From assembly GCF_965201005.1 (NCBI RefSeq), contig NZ_OZ241747.1, forward strand, positions 2,108,001 through 2,172,000: a stretch of DNA of 64,000 nucleotides, given 5' to 3'. The notes below the pieces were generated by a model that saw only the letters and a list, made by a program, of their open reading frames with translations, was not told the origin of the DNA and made no database searches. Each line of letters starts with the position of its first letter. Position 1 is the stretch's first letter. A program made the position numbers and the translations under genes. Positions 8,050 to 14,750 of this stretch are shown one piece after another. This DNA comes from Mucilaginibacter_A sp965201005. GTDB taxonomy: Bacteria > Bacteroidota > Bacteroidia > Sphingobacteriales > Sphingobacteriaceae.

Positions 8050-8160
8050 TATTCTGTTTTTGCCCAAAATTATTTTGTAGGTGACAAGAATAATTTACCG
8101 CTAAAAACAGTACACCTGGCCGATGTTTTGGCTGGCGGCTGGGGAAATGTTTAAGGTGGA
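8050..8160 (+). repeat. mosaic remnant: thrS leader fragment joined to a third repeat L copy
   Basis: Positions 8050-8084 resemble the thrS leader (TTTTTGCCCAAAATTATTTTGTAGGTGA; compare the leader from 10175), directly followed at 8085-8160 by a third copy of the LutA-like 3' end. In the native chromosome these lie on opposite sides of the hot spot, so this junction records an earlier, nearly empty state of the site next to later insertions. Confidence 0.75.
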
Positions 8161-8161
8161 A

Positions 8162-9229
8162 TCAATAATATTCAGACGTCTCATATTTTTTATATAGGTT
8201 TAAAAAAGAATCTAAATAACCAAAGTCAAATTTTGCCTCAATAAAATAATTTTTTATTGCATCCTCATTTTGTGTTCTCGATACCAAAAAATTTAAAAAA
8301 TAAATAATTGGAGTATTCCATAAAAGTTGTAATTCGGAATTAAGGCGATCATTTACATAGAATTTTAGAAACTTTAGAAAAGATTCTTTTTCAGCTGTTA
8401 ATCTATCTTCCAATTGTCCGATTGTATCAAACTTACAATATTTAATACTTTTTATGAATGTATCTGATAACGCTTCTTGAGGCAATAATGGATGTTGTAT
8501 TTTTTGTTCAATAATACTTTTAGCTGATTGTAAAATAGGATTCGTCTTTAAAAAGGAAGTTATAGATGCTTGATTAATATCCACAAATTTCGGTTCTGTT
8601 TTAATTAAAGTTGGAACATTAATTTCATAATTAGCCAATTCTGTTTTTAATCTATCAAATTCAATGTCAGCTGTTTCCAGCAAAGCTGAAACCCTATTGA
8701 ACGATCTTTTATACTGCTCGGGTATTGATATTTCTCCTTTATAACCTAAATCGTGTTCAATTTCTGCCCAAGCATGTTGTAATATTGATCTAATTTGTAT
8801 TTCACACTTTAAATCTTTATAACGTTTATATTCTTTAAGATTTATTCTACTACCATTTAAAGAAACAACAACATGTAAAGATTTATAGCCGAATCGATCA
8901 GCTTGTAATTTTCTTTTATCTATAGAATTTTCTACATCTTTTATAAATTCTTTTCCAATTAATTCAGCAATCGGATCAATATCGCTTTCTAAATAAGTTA
9001 TAATTCTAATTCCAATAATATCGGTGATATCATCAATTGATTTGTATTTACCATTTTTATCATCTATTTTTTTGGATAGACTTTCCAAAGATTTAGTTCT
9101 TCCAACTAACTGATGAACCACTAACCTTTCTGTAGAAAGTAAATCATTTAACAGATTGATGATTCTCTCTCGAAAAGCATGATAAGTTTTTGTATTCTTT
9201 TTATAATCTTCCAGTATCGATTCTTTCAT
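8162..9229 (-). CDS. stand-alone RelA/SpoT-type nucleotide pyrophosphotransferase
   Basis: A 355-residue protein with a RelA/SpoT synthetase domain in residues ~40-190. Motifs are GRTKSLESLSKKI, DIIGIRIITYLE, GYKSLHVVVSL and EIQIRSILQHAWAEIEHDLGYK, the last carrying the catalytic EIQIR and H-x-x-x-E-H pattern. There is no HD hydrolase, TGS or ACT domain, so it is not the housekeeping Rel enzyme. About 160 C-terminal residues beyond the synthetase have no motif I know. Small alarmone synthetases make (p)ppGpp; toxic variants (toxSAS, CapRel) make ppApp or modify tRNA and act in toxin-antitoxin and phage defence. The AT-rich sequence and hot-spot location favour the accessory role. No separate antitoxin gene is visible. 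Confidence 0.85.
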   Translation of the reverse strand: MKESILEDYKKNTKTYHAFRERIINLLNDLLSTERLVVHQLVGRTKSLESLSKKIDDKNGKYKSIDDITDIIGIRIITYLESDIDPIAELIGKEFIKDVENSIDKRKLQADRFGYKSLHVVVSLNGSRINLKEYKRYKDLKCEIQIRSILQHAWAEIEHDLGYKGEISIPEQYKRSFNRVSALLETADIEFDRLKTELANYEINVPTLIKTEPKFVDINQASITSFLKTNPILQSAKSIIEQKIQHPLLPQEALSDTFIKSIKYCKFDTIGQLEDRLTAEKESFLKFLKFYVNDRLNSELQLLWNTPIIYFLNFLVSRTQNEDAIKNYFIEAKFDFGYLDSFLNLYKKYETSEYY

Positions 9230-9274
9230 ATTCTGAAATCAGGTATAAAATCTTTAAAAGTAATCAAATTATCC

Positions 9275-9381
9275 TACTTTTGCCCAAAATCACTTTGTAG
9301 GTGATGCATACTGTTTTTACCACATAAAAATCTCAATCATAGTTGTAGATGATTCACTTAACACTGCCGGACGGCTCTGTC
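9275..9381 (+). repeat. 107-bp copy of the thrS promoter, leader and first codons
   Basis: This stretch matches 10172-10278 with about three mismatches. It includes the -7 box TACTTTTG (9275-9282), the dispersed motif (9308-9319) and an ATG with the first ~11 thrS codons (MIHLTLPDGSV), then diverges to a stop. It is not a gene. The duplicated promoter could still fire, and would transcribe antisense into the minus-strand nucleotidyltransferase gene. Confidence 0.9.
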
Positions 9382-9442
9382 TAATTTTAACAAAATATTA
9401 AACCAAGTTTTAGCGGATAGAAGAAGCATTAAATTTTACTTT

Positions 9443-9922
9443 TTAAAAATCTTCCCTTAATTTTTTAATCTGCTCAAGTGCAACCACATCGACTTGATCT
9501 TTCGGTCGGTTAACTATTTTTTTGTTTGCAATCAACTGGTTAAGATGCAGGAACGGAACTTTTACTTCATCAATATCAGCAACAGAGGCCATTCCCAAAC
9601 ATTCGTCAAAACTATAACCTTCTAAACCTTTCATATCAATTAAAATATCCAAGATTAGATTGTTATTTAGATGAAATTGTGTCCATCCTGGCACAAATTG
9701 CATGTGTTCTATCATTGGGAAATCACTCATTTCACAAGTTACAAAAGCTTTGCGTAATTGCTTTCTATTTTCAAGCGTATCTTTTATCCAAATATCTATG
9801 TCTCCAGTAAAACGTTGATATCCGTGCAAGTTAACGGCAAAACCACCAACCATAATGTATTTTACATCATGTTCTTGTAACGCTTTCCAAAAATTTAATA
9901 TTTCTTCATCAAAAATATCCAC
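9443..9922 (-). CDS. nucleotidyltransferase, AbiEii/MNT-like
   Basis: A 159-residue nucleotidyltransferase-fold protein. The pattern YIMVGGFAVNLHGYQRFTGD followed by DIW gives the GG and DxD active-site motifs at about residues 20-45. C-terminal VDVVALEQIKKLR resembles the closing helix of toxin-type nucleotidyltransferases. AbiEii/MenA-like enzymes modify tRNA or partner proteins in toxin-antitoxin and abortive-infection systems, so a defence role is plausible but unproven. A small gene lies 5 bases upstream on the same strand. The pair is cassette D of the hot spot. Confidence 0.8.
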   Translation of the reverse strand: MDIFDEEILNFWKALQEHDVKYIMVGGFAVNLHGYQRFTGDIDIWIKDTLENRKQLRKAFVTCEMSDFPMIEHMQFVPGWTQFHLNNNLILDILIDMKGLEGYSFDECLGMASVADIDEVKVPFLHLNQLIANKKIVNRPKDQVDVVALEQIKKLREDF

Positions 9923-9927
9923 AACTG

Positions 9928-10092
9928 TTATTTCGCGATAAAAGGTTTATGAACGATAGTAGCCCGGTTCATTGTTTGCTGGATTTTATATAAACGCGTG
10001 CACATTTCAAAACGTTCTTTATAACTTAATTTCAAATTGGCTTTTAAACGTTCCAATTCAGCAGCATCCATTACTGGTTTAAAGTTTTCCAT
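9928..10092 (-). CDS. small protein paired with the nucleotidyltransferase
   Basis: A 54-residue, highly charged helical protein (MENFKPVMDAAELERLKAN, then YKERFEMCTRLYKIQQTMNR). The frame is open further upstream, but that part is made of the dispersed motif (10119-10130), and a promoter box TATATTTG (10105-10098 on this strand) lies only 5 bases before ATG 10092, so I use that start. Spacing to the nucleotidyltransferase is 5 bases. The two-gene layout resembles a toxin-antitoxin operon with the small protein first. I do not recognise the family, and the antitoxin role is inference. Confidence 0.6.
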   Translation of the reverse strand: MENFKPVMDAAELERLKANLKLSYKERFEMCTRLYKIQQTMNRATIVHKPFIAK

Positions 10093-10097
10093 ACTTT

Positions 10098-10105
10098 CAA
10101 ATATA
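10098..10105 (-). promoter_or_regulatory. -7 box of the small protein/nucleotidyltransferase operon
   Basis: TATATTTG on the minus strand matches the Bacteroidota -7 consensus TAnnTTTG exactly, just before ATG 10092. The mRNA would be nearly leaderless. No good -33 element was seen. Confidence 0.45.
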
Positions 10106-10171
10106 AGCGTAAATCTCCATACTTCTTTTACCGGCATAAATTCTTCCTGCAAAAAATCCCTCTTAAAACCT

Positions 10172-10179
10172 TACTTTTG
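10172..10179 (+). promoter_or_regulatory. thrS promoter -7 box
   Basis: TACTTTTG matches TAnnTTTG, 66 bases upstream of the thrS start codon. It is conserved in the 107-bp copy at 9275. The leader contains a reverse copy of the dispersed motif (10205-10216). No T-box-like structure was seen. Confidence 0.55.
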
Positions 10180-10245
10180 CCCAAAATCACTTTGTAGGTG
10201 ATCTATACTGTTTTTACCACATAAAAATCTAAATCATAGTTGTAG

Positions 10246-12171
10246 ATGATTCACTTAACACTGCCGGACGGCTCTGTCCGCGAGTACGACAAAGGCATTA
10301 CTGCGATGCAGGTTGCTTTGTCCATTTCTGAAGGTTTGGCGCGAAATGTATTGGCCGCCGAAATTGACGGCCAGGTTTGGGACGCCAGCCGCCCGATTGA
10401 AAATGATGCAAAAATCCGTTTGCTGACTTGGAACGATGCCGAAGGAAAAGCAACTTTCTGGCATTCTTCCGCGCATTTAATGGCTGAAGCTTTGGAAGCT
10501 TTGTATCCGGGCGTAAAACTCGGCATTGGCCCGGCCATCGAAACCGGTTTTTATTACGATGTTGATTTTGGCGACCAGGATTTTTCTTCGGATGATTTTG
10601 AAAAGATCGAAGATAAAATGGCAGAACTGGCGAAAACTAAATCAGAATATATCCGCAAACCGGTTTCTAAAGCAGATGCAATTGAATACTTCACCGAAAA
10701 AGGCGATGAGTATAAATTGGATCTGATCAAGGATTTGCCGGATGGTTCTATTACTTTTTATTCTCAGGGCAACTTTACGGATTTATGCCGCGGTCCGCAC
10801 ATTCCGAATACTTCTTTTATCAAGGCAATTAAGCTGATGAGCGTGGCCGGTGCTTACTGGCGCGGTGACGAAAGTAGGAAGCAACTCACTCGTATTTATG
10901 GTGTTACGTATCCAAAACAAAGCGAACTAACTGAATATTTAAAGTTTTTGGAAGAAGCCAAAAAACGTGATCACCGGAAGTTGGGCAAGGAATTAGAATT
11001 GTTTGCTTTCTCCGAAAAAGTGGGAATGGGTTTGCCTTTGTGGTTGCCAAAAGGTGCAGCACTTCGCGAAAAATTAGTGAGGTTTCTGCAAAAAGCACAG
11101 GAAGAAGCCGGTTACGAGCAGGTAATTACGCCGCATATCGGACATAAAAATTTGTATGTAACTTCCGGTCATTATGATAAATATGGAGCCGATTCCTTTC
11201 AACCGATCAAAACACCGCAGGAAGGAGAGGAGTTCTTCCTGAAACCGATGAACTGCCCGCACCATTGCGAAATTTACAAAACCAAACCACGTTCTTACAA
11301 AGATTTACCGGTTCGTTTTGCAGAGTTCGGAACGGTTTACCGTTACGAGCAAAGCGGCGAATTGCATGGATTGACCCGCGTTCGTGGTTTTACACAAGAT
11401 GATGCACACTTGTTTTGCAGGCCGGATCAGGTAAAAGAAGAGTTTAAAAAAGTAATTGACTTAGTGCTTTACGTTTTTAAAGCGTTGGGATTTAACGATT
11501 ATACCGCACAAATTTCTTTACGCGATCCGGAAAATAAAACTAAATACATTGGTTCTGACGAAAACTGGTTGTTAGCCGAAGCTGCAATTATTGAAGCTGC
11601 ACACGAAAAAGGTTTGCCAACAGTGATTGAATTCGGCGAAGCTGCTTTTTATGGGCCAAAGCTGGATTTTATGGTAAAAGATGCTTTAGGCAGAAAATGG
11701 CAACTGGGGACCATCCAGGTAGATTACAATTTACCGGAACGTTTCGAGTTGGAATATACCGGAAGCGATAACCAGAAACACCGGCCGGTAATGATCCATC
11801 GCGCACCTTTTGGTTCGCTGGAACGTTTTGTAGCGGTTTTAATTGAACATTGTGCCGGTAATTTTCCGTTATGGCTTACGCCGGAGCAGTATTCAATTTT
11901 ACCCATATCGGAAAAATATGAAGATTATGCAAAAAAACTTTCAGATACCTTAAAAAAATCCGATATTCGCGGTCTTATTGACTTGAGAGATGAGAAAATC
12001 GGACGAAAAATCCGGGATGCTGAGGTCAAAAAAATACCGTACATGTTGATCGTTGGGGAAAAGGAAGCGGCAGAAGGAACAGTTTCTGTGCGTAAACACG
12101 GAGAAGGCGATTTAGGCAGTATGCGGATTGAAGATTTTGAAACATTAATAAAAAAAGAAATAAATATATAA
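10246..12171 (+). CDS. thrS: threonyl-tRNA synthetase
   Basis: A 641-residue class II aminoacyl-tRNA synthetase of normal length that charges tRNA-Thr in the cytoplasm. Domains in order: TGS (residues 1-60, MIHLTLPDGSVREY), SAD editing domain with HSSAHLMAEAL (about residue 73) and the second zinc motif DLCRGPHIPNT, catalytic core with MNCPHHCEIYK (zinc Cys), VYRYEQSGELHGLTRVRGF (motif 2) and HRAPFGSLERF (motif 3), then the anticodon-binding domain. First of a four-gene translation operon: it ends 1 base before infC. One dispersed-motif copy is in the gene at 10808-10819. It is the right border of the insertion hot spot. Confidence 0.97.
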   Translation: MIHLTLPDGSVREYDKGITAMQVALSISEGLARNVLAAEIDGQVWDASRPIENDAKIRLLTWNDAEGKATFWHSSAHLMAEALEALYPGVKLGIGPAIETGFYYDVDFGDQDFSSDDFEKIEDKMAELAKTKSEYIRKPVSKADAIEYFTEKGDEYKLDLIKDLPDGSITFYSQGNFTDLCRGPHIPNTSFIKAIKLMSVAGAYWRGDESRKQLTRIYGVTYPKQSELTEYLKFLEEAKKRDHRKLGKELELFAFSEKVGMGLPLWLPKGAALREKLVRFLQKAQEEAGYEQVITPHIGHKNLYVTSGHYDKYGADSFQPIKTPQEGEEFFLKPMNCPHHCEIYKTKPRSYKDLPVRFAEFGTVYRYEQSGELHGLTRVRGFTQDDAHLFCRPDQVKEEFKKVIDLVLYVFKALGFNDYTAQISLRDPENKTKYIGSDENWLLAEAAIIEAAHEKGLPTVIEFGEAAFYGPKLDFMVKDALGRKWQLGTIQVDYNLPERFELEYTGSDNQKHRPVMIHRAPFGSLERFVAVLIEHCAGNFPLWLTPEQYSILPISEKYEDYAKKLSDTLKKSDIRGLIDLRDEKIGRKIRDAEVKKIPYMLIVGEKEAAEGTVSVRKHGEGDLGSMRIEDFETLIKKEINI

Positions 12172-12172
12172 C

Positions 12173-12742
12173 TTGGCATTAAACAAACCAAATTTCAGCA
12201 GAGGTCCGCGGCCTCCTTTTAAAAAGAAAGAAGCTGAACACAACATCAATCAGTTTATCAGGGTCCCGGAAGTTCGTTTAGTTGGCGACAACGTAGAACA
12301 GGGGATTTTTACCACCCGGCAAGCTTTGGCCATGGCCGAAGAACAAGAACTGGATTTGGTAGAGATTTCGCCGAACGCTACGCCGCCTGTTTGTAAGATT
12401 ATAGACTACAACAAGTTTATTTACGAGCAAAAGAAAAAGCTGAAAGAAATAAAGAGCAATGCCAAGCAAACCGTTATCAAAGAAATCCGCTTCGGCCCGA
12501 ACACAGATGACCATGATTTTGAATTTAAGCTGAAACACGCACAAAAATTTCTGGAATCCGGTGAAAAAGTCAGGGCATACGTGCATTTTAAAGGACGAGC
12601 AATTGTGTACAAAGAGCAGGGTGAAATCCTGTTGCTGCGTTTTGCGCAAGCCGTAGAAGAAGTTGGAAAAGTGGAACAATTACCAAAATTAGAGGGTAAA
12701 CGAATGTTCCTGACATTAGCGCCTAAAGCAGTAAAAAAATAA
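12173..12742 (+). CDS. infC: translation initiation factor IF-3
   Basis: A 189-residue IF-3. The N-domain contains INQFIRVPEVRLVGDNVEQG and LDLVEISPNATPPVCKIIDY; the C-domain contains KEIRFGPNTDDHDFEFKLKHA. It binds the 30S subunit and rejects non-AUG initiation. The frame starts with TTG (MALNKPNFSRGP), 1 base after the thrS stop; no ATG is in frame before the N-domain. A rare start codon fits the known autoregulation of infC, in which IF-3 represses its own non-AUG start (AUU in E. coli). Followed by rpmI and rplT. Confidence 0.96.
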   Translation: MALNKPNFSRGPRPPFKKKEAEHNINQFIRVPEVRLVGDNVEQGIFTTRQALAMAEEQELDLVEISPNATPPVCKIIDYNKFIYEQKKKLKEIKSNAKQTVIKEIRFGPNTDDHDFEFKLKHAQKFLESGEKVRAYVHFKGRAIVYKEQGEILLLRFAQAVEEVGKVEQLPKLEGKRMFLTLAPKAVKK

Positions 12743-12760
12743 ATTTTTAACAAAAAGAGT

Positions 12761-12961
12761 ATGCCAAAAATGAAAACCAATTCCAGTGCAAAAAAGCGTT
12801 TTAAGCTTACTGGAACCGGCAAAATCACCAGAAAAAATGCTTACAAGAGCCATATTCTGACTAAAATGTCAACCAAACGTAAACGTGCACTTGGCCACAC
12901 CAGTTTAGTATCTGATGCGGATTTAGGCAACGTAAAACGGATGCTTTGTATCGGTAAATAA
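12761..12961 (+). CDS. rpmI: 50S ribosomal protein L35
   Basis: A 66-residue basic protein, MPKMKTNSSAKKRFKLTGTG with the C-terminal LGHTSLVSDADLGNVKRML. Size and sequence are typical of bL35. It sits 18 bases after infC in the conserved thrS-infC-rpmI-rplT order. Confidence 0.96.
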   Translation: MPKMKTNSSAKKRFKLTGTGKITRKNAYKSHILTKMSTKRKRALGHTSLVSDADLGNVKRMLCIGK

Positions 12962-13037
12962 CACAAATTTTTAACCAGGTATTCGGGTCTGCAAGCTTTC
13001 ACTTAACTGAAACACCCACTACCAAAATCACAACAAA

Positions 13038-13382
13038 ATGCCACGTTCAGTAAACGCAGTAGCGTCCCGCAGACGCAGAAAAAAAATAATGAACCTCGCC
13101 AAAGGTTATTGGGGTTCGCGCAGCAAGGTTTATACTGTTGCCAAAAATACAGTTGAAAAAGGCTTACAGTACGCTTATCGCGACCGTAAAACCAAAAAAA
13201 GAGAGTTCAGGGGATTGTGGATCCAGCGTATTAACGCAGGTGCACGTCAGTACGGTATTTCTTATTCTCAATTAATGGGGAAACTGAACGGCGCAAAAAT
13301 TACTTTGAACCGCAAAGTTTTGGCCGATCTGGCGATGAACCATCCGGAGGCTTTCAAAGCTGTAGTTGATTCTATAAAGTAA
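13038..13382 (+). CDS. rplT: 50S ribosomal protein L20
   Basis: A 114-residue protein with the bL20 signature MPRSVNAVASRRRRKKIMN, AKGYWGSRSKVYTVAKN and LWIQRINAGARQYGISYSQL. L20 is an early 23S rRNA-binding assembly protein and in other bacteria represses rpmI-rplT translation. The 76-base gap before it holds no feature that I can identify. A strong terminator follows. Confidence 0.97.
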   Translation: MPRSVNAVASRRRRKKIMNLAKGYWGSRSKVYTVAKNTVEKGLQYAYRDRKTKKREFRGLWIQRINAGARQYGISYSQLMGKLNGAKITLNRKVLADLAMNHPEAFKAVVDSIK

Positions 13383-13402
13383 ATTAAAGCTGCTTTAGCT
13401 TG

Positions 13403-13433
13403 AAAAGGGAACTCCGATGAGTTCCCTTTTTTT
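13403..13433 (+). terminator. rho-independent terminator of the thrS-infC-rpmI-rplT operon
   Basis: A perfect 12-bp stem AAAAGGGAACTC / GAGTTCCCTTTT with loop CGAT, followed by further T residues, 20 bases after the rplT stop. Confidence 0.92.
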
Positions 13434-13441
13434 ATGACTTA

Positions 13442-13449
13442 TAAATTTG
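13442..13449 (+). promoter_or_regulatory. -7 box upstream of the peroxiredoxin gene
   Basis: TAAATTTG matches TAnnTTTG, just after the rplT terminator and 60 bases before the peroxiredoxin ATG. No clear -33 element. Confidence 0.45.
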
Positions 13450-13509
13450 CAGGACTAATAAATCTCTACTAACTTAGTATAGTATTTTAATACATTAAAT
13501 TAAAAAATT

Positions 13510-14145
13510 ATGAGTTTACGATTGGGTGATCAGGCACCAAATTTTCAGGCAAAAACCTCTTTAGGGGAAATAGATTTTTACGAGTATTTAGGAAAAAGCT
13601 GGGGCGTTTTGTTTTCGCACCCAGGCGATTATACACCGGTTTGTACTACAGAATTGGGCAAAACGGCAGCATTAAAAGATGAATTTGAAAAGCGAAATGT
13701 AAAGGTGATTGCTTTGAGTGTAGATGATATTGACTCGCACCAGGGCTGGATCAACGACATTAATGAAACGCAGGATGTGGAAGTAACTTTCCCGCTGATT
13801 GGTGATAAAGACCGCAAAATTTCTGAAGCTTACGACATGATCCACCCAAACGCTTCTGTAAATGCAACCATCCGTTCGCTGTTCATCATCGACCCGAATA
13901 AAATTGTAAAATTGATCATCAGCTATCCGGCATCAACCGGAAGAAATTTTCAGGAAATTTTGCGCGTAATCGATTCACTGCAGTTAACGGCTTATCACAG
14001 CGTTGCCACACCTGCCGATTGGAAAGACGGAGAAGATGTAGTGGTTTTGCCATCTGTCAAAACAGAAGATATTCCATCTAAGTTTCCTAAAGGCTTTACC
14101 GAAGTAAAACCATACTTGCGGATGACGCCACAGCCTAATAAATAG
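13510..14145 (+). CDS. 1-Cys peroxiredoxin (Prx6 type)
   Basis: A 211-residue thiol peroxidase that reduces hydrogen peroxide and alkyl hydroperoxides. The peroxidatic motif HPGDYTPVCTTELG puts the active Cys at residue 45, with the PxxxT/SxxC context of Prx enzymes. The long C-terminal dimerisation region (TPADWKDGEDVVVLPSV) and length are those of the Prx6/1-Cys subgroup. It is a single-gene unit between two terminators. Confidence 0.92.
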   Translation: MSLRLGDQAPNFQAKTSLGEIDFYEYLGKSWGVLFSHPGDYTPVCTTELGKTAALKDEFEKRNVKVIALSVDDIDSHQGWINDINETQDVEVTFPLIGDKDRKISEAYDMIHPNASVNATIRSLFIIDPNKIVKLIISYPASTGRNFQEILRVIDSLQLTAYHSVATPADWKDGEDVVVLPSVKTEDIPSKFPKGFTEVKPYLRMTPQPNK

Positions 14146-14163
14146 GTTTTCAATTACTGCTAA

Positions 14164-14206
14164 CGAATACTGTTTTTATGCCTATAAAAACAGTATCCGT
14201 TTTTTG
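14164..14206 (+). terminator. terminator built from an inverted pair of the dispersed motif
   Basis: A reverse copy (14167-14178) and a forward copy (14185-14196) of the ACAG form of the motif make a 13-bp stem with a GCCT loop, flanked by near-matching CGA/CCG ends and a T-rich run. It is placed to end the peroxiredoxin transcript. Confidence 0.8.
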
Positions 14207-14276
14207 TTTTAAATATTTTTTGTTTTACAGTTTAGTTTTTTAAATTAAACCACTAATTTAATTATACCTAAATGCT

Positions 14277-14474
14277 ATGAAAACTGGAAAAGTAAAGTGG
14301 TTTAACACTCAAAAAGGTTATGGTTTTATCGTTACCGATGATGGTAAAGATCTTTTCGTTCATTTTAAAGATGTTCTGGGTGGGGTGAACGCCATTAAAG
14401 ACAACGATAATGTTGAATATGAAGTTGAAGAAGGAAGAAAAGGACTGCAGGCTGTAAACGTGAAAAAAATCTGA
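14277..14474 (+). CDS. cold-shock domain protein
   Basis: A 65-residue single CSD protein, MKTGKVKWFNTQKGYGFIV followed by DLFVHFKDV, containing the RNP1 (KGYGFI) and RNP2 (LFVHF) nucleic-acid-binding motifs. It is a CspA-family RNA chaperone. The 70-base leader after the preceding terminator is AT-rich. A terminator follows. Confidence 0.93.
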   Translation: MKTGKVKWFNTQKGYGFIVTDDGKDLFVHFKDVLGGVNAIKDNDNVEYEVEEGRKGLQAVNVKKI

Positions 14475-14503
14475 TTTAAACATATACTGGACCTAAAATC
14501 AAA

Positions 14504-14534
14504 AGTCTTTCATTTATACTGAAAGGCTTTTTTT
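14504..14534 (+). terminator. terminator of the cold-shock gene
   Basis: Stem AGTCTTTCA / TGAAAGGCT (9 bp with one G-U pair), loop TTTATAC, then a run of T residues. It starts 30 bases after the stop codon. Confidence 0.85.
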
Positions 14535-14750
14535 ATGCCCGAACTTTTGGTTTGAAGATTGAGAACCAATTCAAAACTGTCCGATGTATTTTATATACTT
14601 CTTTTATCACCTGAAAAATGATAAGTTTTATTTAAAATTGATGCGGACACTAAATTTTACAGGGTAAAAGAAGCATTGCATTTTTTCCGATATAAATTTT
14701 TAACAAGCTCTGATCATGCCTGAAAATTCATCTCTAACACCGTTCAAAAA
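14535..14750. other. intergenic stretch with an inverted pair of the dispersed motif
   Basis: No gene is visible. The AT-rich sequence contains a reverse motif at 14595-14606 and a forward motif at 14665-14676, about 58 bases apart. Confidence 0.6.

Noticed and set aside
9354..9390. A second thrS start (ATG plus ~11 matching codons).
   Set aside because: The frame meets a stop soon after the duplicated segment ends; it is a remnant of the border duplication, not a gene.
10093..10152. A longer start for the small protein paired with the nucleotidyltransferase.
   Set aside because: The extra 20 codons consist of the dispersed motif and the promoter -7 box, so they are probably upstream DNA.
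4938..10250. The cassettes as one integrative element or prophage.
   Set aside because: No integrase, transposase, phage or conjugation gene is present, and the border fragments recur between cassettes rather than only at the outer ends.
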